Assembly: GCA_016710065.1 (NCBI GenBank)
Contig: JADJLP010000001.1
Coordinates: forward strand, 930,001 to 994,000
Direction: 5' to 3'
DNA from: Candidatus Ideonella esbjergensis
GTDB lineage: Bacteria; Pseudomonadota; Gammaproteobacteria; Burkholderiales; Burkholderiaceae_C
DNA: 64,000 nt
How positions within the stretch are numbered: the stretch's first letter is position 1; each line of letters begins with the position of its first letter. Shown one piece after another: positions 60,323 through 64,000 of the stretch. The notes under the pieces are model-generated. The model saw only the letters and a list, made by a program, of their open reading frames with translations, made no database searches and was not told the DNA's origin. Both the position numbers and the translations under genes were made by a program.

Positions 60323-63300
60323 CAGTGGTTCTCCCGCATGTAGACCATGCTGTCGGCACCGCGGTACAGGCCAAACGAGGCCCGGGCCGAGGGGTCTTTG
60401 CTGTAGGTGCTGGCGCACCAGGCGCCGCGCAAATGGCCCAGGCCCGCACCGGTGGTGGCCAGGATGTCTGGCGCCCAGGTCTGCAGGCAAGAGGCATCCG
60501 CTGCCGTGCTGCCCAGGCTGAGGGCCAGGTCCACGGTGCCCCGGCGGCCACCGGTGGGGGCCCTGAGCTTGAGCGTGCCCATGCCATTGCTCAGGCCCAC
60601 GCTGGTGGCGGTCAGGCCCAGGTCGGCCTGGACCAGGCTGCCGCGCAGCTTGCCGAAGCTCACGGCGCTGGCCGGCAGCGTGGTGCAGTTGTCCAGCGTG
60701 TTGGTGTCGAAGCTGCCGCTGCTGCTGTTCCAGTACTGGGCGCTCAGCGGCAGGCTGAGGGGGCGGGTCTGGTCGCCTATGGCGTTGGCCAGGCGCAGGC
60801 GGCCAAAGCGCAACGCCACATTGGCGACGTTGGCGTGGTCATTGCCGGCGCCGGCCACGTTGATGTCGAAGCTGCCCATGCGCACGCCGTCGCTGTCTTG
60901 CGGGGCGATGCCGAAATCGACGGCAAACGGGCCGTCGGGCGTGTTGGCGCGCTGGGCGGTGGCGGTGAGCGTGATGTCATTGGCCTCGCCATGGAGCCAA
61001 CTGCCCGTGGACGTGCCCAGGCTCAGGCGGCCATTGGCGGTGGTGAAGGCGGTGCCGCCCGCCACGCCGGCCAGGTTCCAGCCACTGGCCACGCTGGGGT
61101 CGAACTTGGCAAAGCTGCCTTCGTAGTTGTGCAGCACCGTGCCACCGCTGTCCATGGCGGTGAGGCCGAAGTTGAGCTGGAAGACCTCGCCCAGGTAGCT
61201 GAAGTCGGACGGCGCCGCGCACGACATGCCGCTGCGGTGCGTGACCGAGGCCGAGTTCAGCGCAAAGCTGGCGGGGATGAAGCGCCCCACCGGGCCCGAC
61301 ACCGCGCCGGTGACCGGCCCGGCACCCAGGTAGTCGCCATCGGCCACGCTGGGCGTGAGGGTGATGATGCCCACCTCGGCCCACGCAAAGGTGGTGCCGG
61401 TGGCCGCGCCGCCGCTGAAGGCGCCAAAGGCGCTGGGGTTGCTCAGCGCCACGTCGTCGCCGCCCGTGGGCAGCACCAGGGCAGATTCGAGCACCACGCC
61501 CTCGGCGGGGCTCTCCTTGCCGAAGTTGGGCGTGGCATTGCCGGCGGCGTTGATGGCGGTGACGGTGGCCGAGAAAGGCTGACCGGCCTGGATGAAGGCG
61601 CTGCCCGCCGCCGAGTTGGCACCGGGGTTGTTGCCGGGGCTGGTAATGGCACCGGTGGCGCAGCTGCCCGCCGCATAGCTGCTGCAGCGTATGGCCGAGA
61701 GCGTGAAGCCGGCGGGCTTGACGACGAAGGCGTTGGACGTGCCCGTCAGCGCCGTCAGCAGCGCGCCGCCTGCCGGCTTGGTGGCCTGCAGCGTGATCTG
61801 GCCCACGTCGGCGTGGTTGAAGCTGAACGGCGCATTGCCGTTGGCATCGAAGGTCATGGTCACCGCCGTGCTGTTGGCGCTGCTGCCATTGGCATTGCCG
61901 GCCACCGCCGTGGCGCCGGCGCTGCCCGTGACCGACAGCAGGTTGCCGGTGGAGCAGGTGGTGGGGTTGTTGCACTGGTAGGCCCAGTTCACCGTGTTGC
62001 TGCCCGAGAGCGCCGCCTGGCAGGCGCCGGAGTTGGTCTTGACGGCCCGCAGGTAGTAGGTGCCCGAGGCATTGCCGGCACCCATGGTCGGCAGCGTGGT
62101 GGCGCTGGCATTGGCCGCGCTGGCGATGACAAAGCCCGCGCCGCTGAAACTGGTGCTGCAGCTGTTGGCGGTGGTGCAGGCGCCACCCACCGGGCAGCAC
62201 TTGCGCGCATTGGCGGCCAGCGTCTGCTCGCCCGAGAGGGTGACCGTGACATTGGCGCCATTGGAGGCCGACGGGTAGCTCAGCGTGGTGCTGGCCTGGC
62301 CGCCGGCGTCGAAGGTGAGGGTGGTGGTGCCCAGCGTGCCGGCCGAAGTGGCCAGCGTGGCCGTCTGGCCCGCCAGTGCGGTGGCGCGGTTGCTGCAGGG
62401 GCTGGCGCTGTCCAGGCAGGCGGTGACCGTGACCGTGCTGGCCACGCAACCCACGCTGGCGGGCGGCAGGCTGAGCTCGTAGTGGTCGAGCTCGGTGTCA
62501 TCGTCTAGAAGGGTGATGGTGAGCAGCTTGGCTGCGGCGTCCAGCTTCACGCTGGGGTCGCTGCTGCTGATGCCAGTGAGCGTCAGGACGATGGTCTTGG
62601 TGGGCTCGTGGAGGCTGTCGTTCAGGATGGTGAAGTCGATGCTGATGCTGTCTGACGTTTCCGGATCGGTCGGGTTCAGCACCACGGTGCCGGAACCCAG
62701 CAGATCGGTGTCGCCAGAGGTGGCTGTGCCCGACACCGTGTAGCTGATGGTCACGTTGCTGGCTGGCACCACGGTGGCGTTGATCAGCGCCGAGTAGCTG
62801 AGGTCGCTGCCCTCGTTGACGGTGTCGGTGGAAAGGTCGAAGCCCACATAGGTGTAGTCGGTCACCAGCAGGGCCGAGGTGGCGCTGTCGTCGGTGGTCT
62901 TGGTCAGCCCGGTGGGGGCGGTTACCGCAGCGGTGACATTGATGGTGCCCAGCACGGTGGGTGTGCCATAGACCAGCATCGTGGCGCTGGCGCCTCTGGT
63001 CAGGCTGCCCAGGTTCCAGGTGATGCCGGTGGTGGTGAAGTTGCCGCTGCCGGTGCTGATGGTGCCGTTCAGGCCGCTGAAACTGGCGTCGATCAGCCCG
63101 GTGGTGTTGATGACGATGCCGCTGACCGTGTTGCTGCAGCTCTTGTTGGTGACCGTGATGGTGTAGGTGACCGGGGTGGTGTTGACGATGGCCTTGGCCG
63201 GGCTGACGCCGTTGCTCACCGAGAGGTCGCTGCCCACCGTGCACACATTGCTGGAGCCTATGGTGTGGCTGCTGGTGGCCTTGACGGCGGCGGGCCAGCT

Positions 63301-63816
63301 GCCGCCGTCGGTGCTGCGCGACAAATTGCCATTGACGTCGCTGGAGCTGGCCGTGGCCTTCGCAGGGGTACCCATGCAGCTGGGCACGGTCTGGATCACG
63401 CCCGTGAGGGCGATGTAGTCGATGAAATTGCCGCTGGCGTCCACCAGGGCCACGTCCAGCCAGCGCGAGCTGCGGTTGCGCAGGTAGATGCCCTTGGTGC
63501 TGTTGTAGATGAACTGGCCCTTGACGCTGAAGCCCGATGAGAGGTAGTAGCCGCCCTTCTTGGAGACCACCCCACTGCCGTCCCGGTAGTAGACAACCAG
63601 CTGCCACGTGCTCCAGACTGCCTTGGCCACGTTGCCACTGTTGTAGAGCTCGATCTGGTTCGTCGTGGACGTGCTGCCCGTGTTGCCGATGCGCAGCTCA
63701 TTGATGAAGACCTGGCCCTTGTAGGCCGAGCACACCGCCGCCTGGGCCCACAGCGGCAGGCCCAGCCACAGCAGCAAGGCCAGCAGCCAGCGCAGCGTGG
63801 GCGTGAGCGTTTTCAT
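60322..63816 (-). CDS. mshQ: MshQ-like secreted pilus-associated protein (DUF6701)
   Basis: A 1164-residue exported protein: signal peptide (MKTLTPTLRWLLALLLWLGL, cut after QAA), a lamin-tail-like domain (FINELRIGNTG, IELYNSGN), a DUF11-like region, a Calx-beta-like domain (about 350-465, VNEGSDLSYSA ... LDDD) and a long Ala/Gly/Ser/Thr-rich C-terminal DUF6701 region ending YRGADSMVYMRENH. Several cysteine pairs are visible. It probably sits at the pilus tip or cell surface. The start overlaps the stop of the mshP-like gene by ATGA. Confidence 0.87.
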   Translation of the reverse strand: MKTLTPTLRWLLALLLWLGLPLWAQAAVCSAYKGQVFINELRIGNTGSTSTTNQIELYNSGNVAKAVWSTWQLVVYYRDGSGVVSKKGGYYLSSGFSVKGQFIYNSTKGIYLRNRSSRWLDVALVDASGNFIDYIALTGVIQTVPSCMGTPAKATASSSDVNGNLSRSTDGGSWPAAVKATSSHTIGSSNVCTVGSDLSVSNGVSPAKAIVNTTPVTYTITVTNKSCSNTVSGIVINTTGLIDASFSGLNGTISTGSGNFTTTGITWNLGSLTRGASATMLVYGTPTVLGTINVTAAVTAPTGLTKTTDDSATSALLVTDYTYVGFDLSTDTVNEGSDLSYSALINATVVPASNVTISYTVSGTATSGDTDLLGSGTVVLNPTDPETSDSISIDFTILNDSLHEPTKTIVLTLTGISSSDPSVKLDAAAKLLTITLLDDDTELDHYELSLPPASVGCVASTVTVTACLDSASPCSNRATALAGQTATLATSAGTLGTTTLTFDAGGQASTTLSYPSASNGANVTVTLSGEQTLAANARKCCPVGGACTTANSCSTSFSGAGFVIASAANASATTLPTMGAGNASGTYYLRAVKTNSGACQAALSGSNTVNWAYQCNNPTTCSTGNLLSVTGSAGATAVAGNANGSSANSTAVTMTFDANGNAPFSFNHADVGQITLQATKPAGGALLTALTGTSNAFVVKPAGFTLSAIRCSSYAAGSCATGAITSPGNNPGANSAAGSAFIQAGQPFSATVTAINAAGNATPNFGKESPAEGVVLESALVLPTGGDDVALSNPSAFGAFSGGAATGTTFAWAEVGIITLTPSVADGDYLGAGPVTGAVSGPVGRFIPASFALNSASVTHRSGMSCAAPSDFSYLGEVFQLNFGLTAMDSGGTVLHNYEGSFAKFDPSVASGWNLAGVAGGTAFTTANGRLSLGTSTGSWLHGEANDITLTATAQRANTPDGPFAVDFGIAPQDSDGVRMGSFDINVAGAGNDHANVANVALRFGRLRLANAIGDQTRPLSLPLSAQYWNSSSGSFDTNTLDNCTTLPASAVSFGKLRGSLVQADLGLTATSVGLSNGMGTLKLRAPTGGRRGTVDLALSLGSTAADASCLQTWAPDILATTGAGLGHLRGAWCASTYSKDPSARASFGLYRGADSMVYMRENH

Positions 63817-64000
63817 CGCGCCACCGTCCAGCTGAGCTGGCGCTCCACATAGGTGGCCTGGGGCGTGCCGCTGGCCGGGCAGGCGCCGGCACTGGGCTGG
63901 TTGCACGCGGTGGCCGTGAGCACGAAAAAGGCCAGCGTGCGCGCGCCATCGCTCAGCGTGCCGCTGCCGGGCGTGCGGCTGCAACTGAGCGTGACCACGA
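63813..64000 (-). CDS. mshP: MshP-like protein, C-terminal part (partial)
   Basis: The frame is open to the window edge. The visible 61-62 codons end in TYVERQLSWTVAR and contain paired cysteines (CNQPSAGACP), as in the C-terminus of MshP minor pilin-like proteins. It overlaps mshQ by ATGA. The identification rests largely on position before mshQ. Confidence 0.6.
   Translation of the reverse strand, partial: VVTLSCSRTPGSGTLSDGARTLAFFVLTATACNQPSAGACPASGTPQATYVERQLSWTVAR

Noticed and set aside
60229..62508. A 759-codon plus-strand frame opposite mshQ
   Set aside because: Shadow of the low-complexity Ala/Gly/Thr codons of mshQ; no ribosome site, no known motif, and the minus strand is part of an overlapping operon.

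Overview
The window is a high-GC chromosomal segment (about two thirds G+C by eye) of a betaproteobacterium. The order of the division/cell-wall cluster, dusB-fis-purH, the B12-dependent ribonucleotide reductase with an intein, phasin, TamAB and the MSHA pilus genes all fit Burkholderiales, most likely Comamonadaceae. I cannot name the genus. It reads as core chromosome; I see no prophage, IS element or CRISPR array.

Layout. 1-11.6 kb: dcw cluster (murF end, mraY, murD, ftsW, murG, murC, ddlB, ftsQ, ftsA, ftsZ), making lipid II and the divisome. 11.7-15.4 kb: a NarL-type response regulator and a 7TMR-DISM histidine kinase between ftsZ and lpxC. 15.5-20.5 kb: small accessory genes (YciI, AlkD-like, YceI, acyl-CoA dehydrogenase), including two paralogous mini-proteins that share an upstream motif. 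20.6-26.7 kb: a two-gene ABC exporter and nrdJ, whose intein sits next to the radical cysteine. 26.7-32.8 kb (minus strand): a SARP/BTAD-NB-ARC-TPR regulator, a small protein and a beta-propeller lipoprotein, with 11-bp direct repeats between regulator and operon. 33-38.6 kb: hemerythrin, purH, fis, dusB, a YqaA-type membrane protein and an M32 carboxypeptidase. 38.8-43 kb: patatin, phasin and a two-domain fatty acyl-CoA reductase. 43-51.8 kb: diguanylate cyclase, VWA protein, tamA, tamB. 51.8-55 kb: tRNA-Arg(CCU) and a large hybrid sensor kinase. 55.3-64 kb (minus strand): MSHA-type pilus genes, mshP(end)-mshQ-mshI-pilN-like-mshJ-mshK-mshL, nearly all coupled by ATGA overlaps.

Two themes stand out. 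First, dispersed palindromic repeats (cores GCGAAGGCGGGAATCC and CCCCCTCGGGGGGC) lie between genes and also inside genes in frame: two in murD, one extending fis. Three dcw junctions (murF/mraY, ftsW/murG, murC/ddlB) carry imperfect direct duplications of the junction, so formerly coupled genes are now separated by duplicated start or stop regions; one of these holds a palindromic repeat. Second, several small genes too short for routine calling are supported by ribosome sites, overlaps, terminators or paralogy.

All functions come from reading sequence against remembered family motifs; no database search was run.
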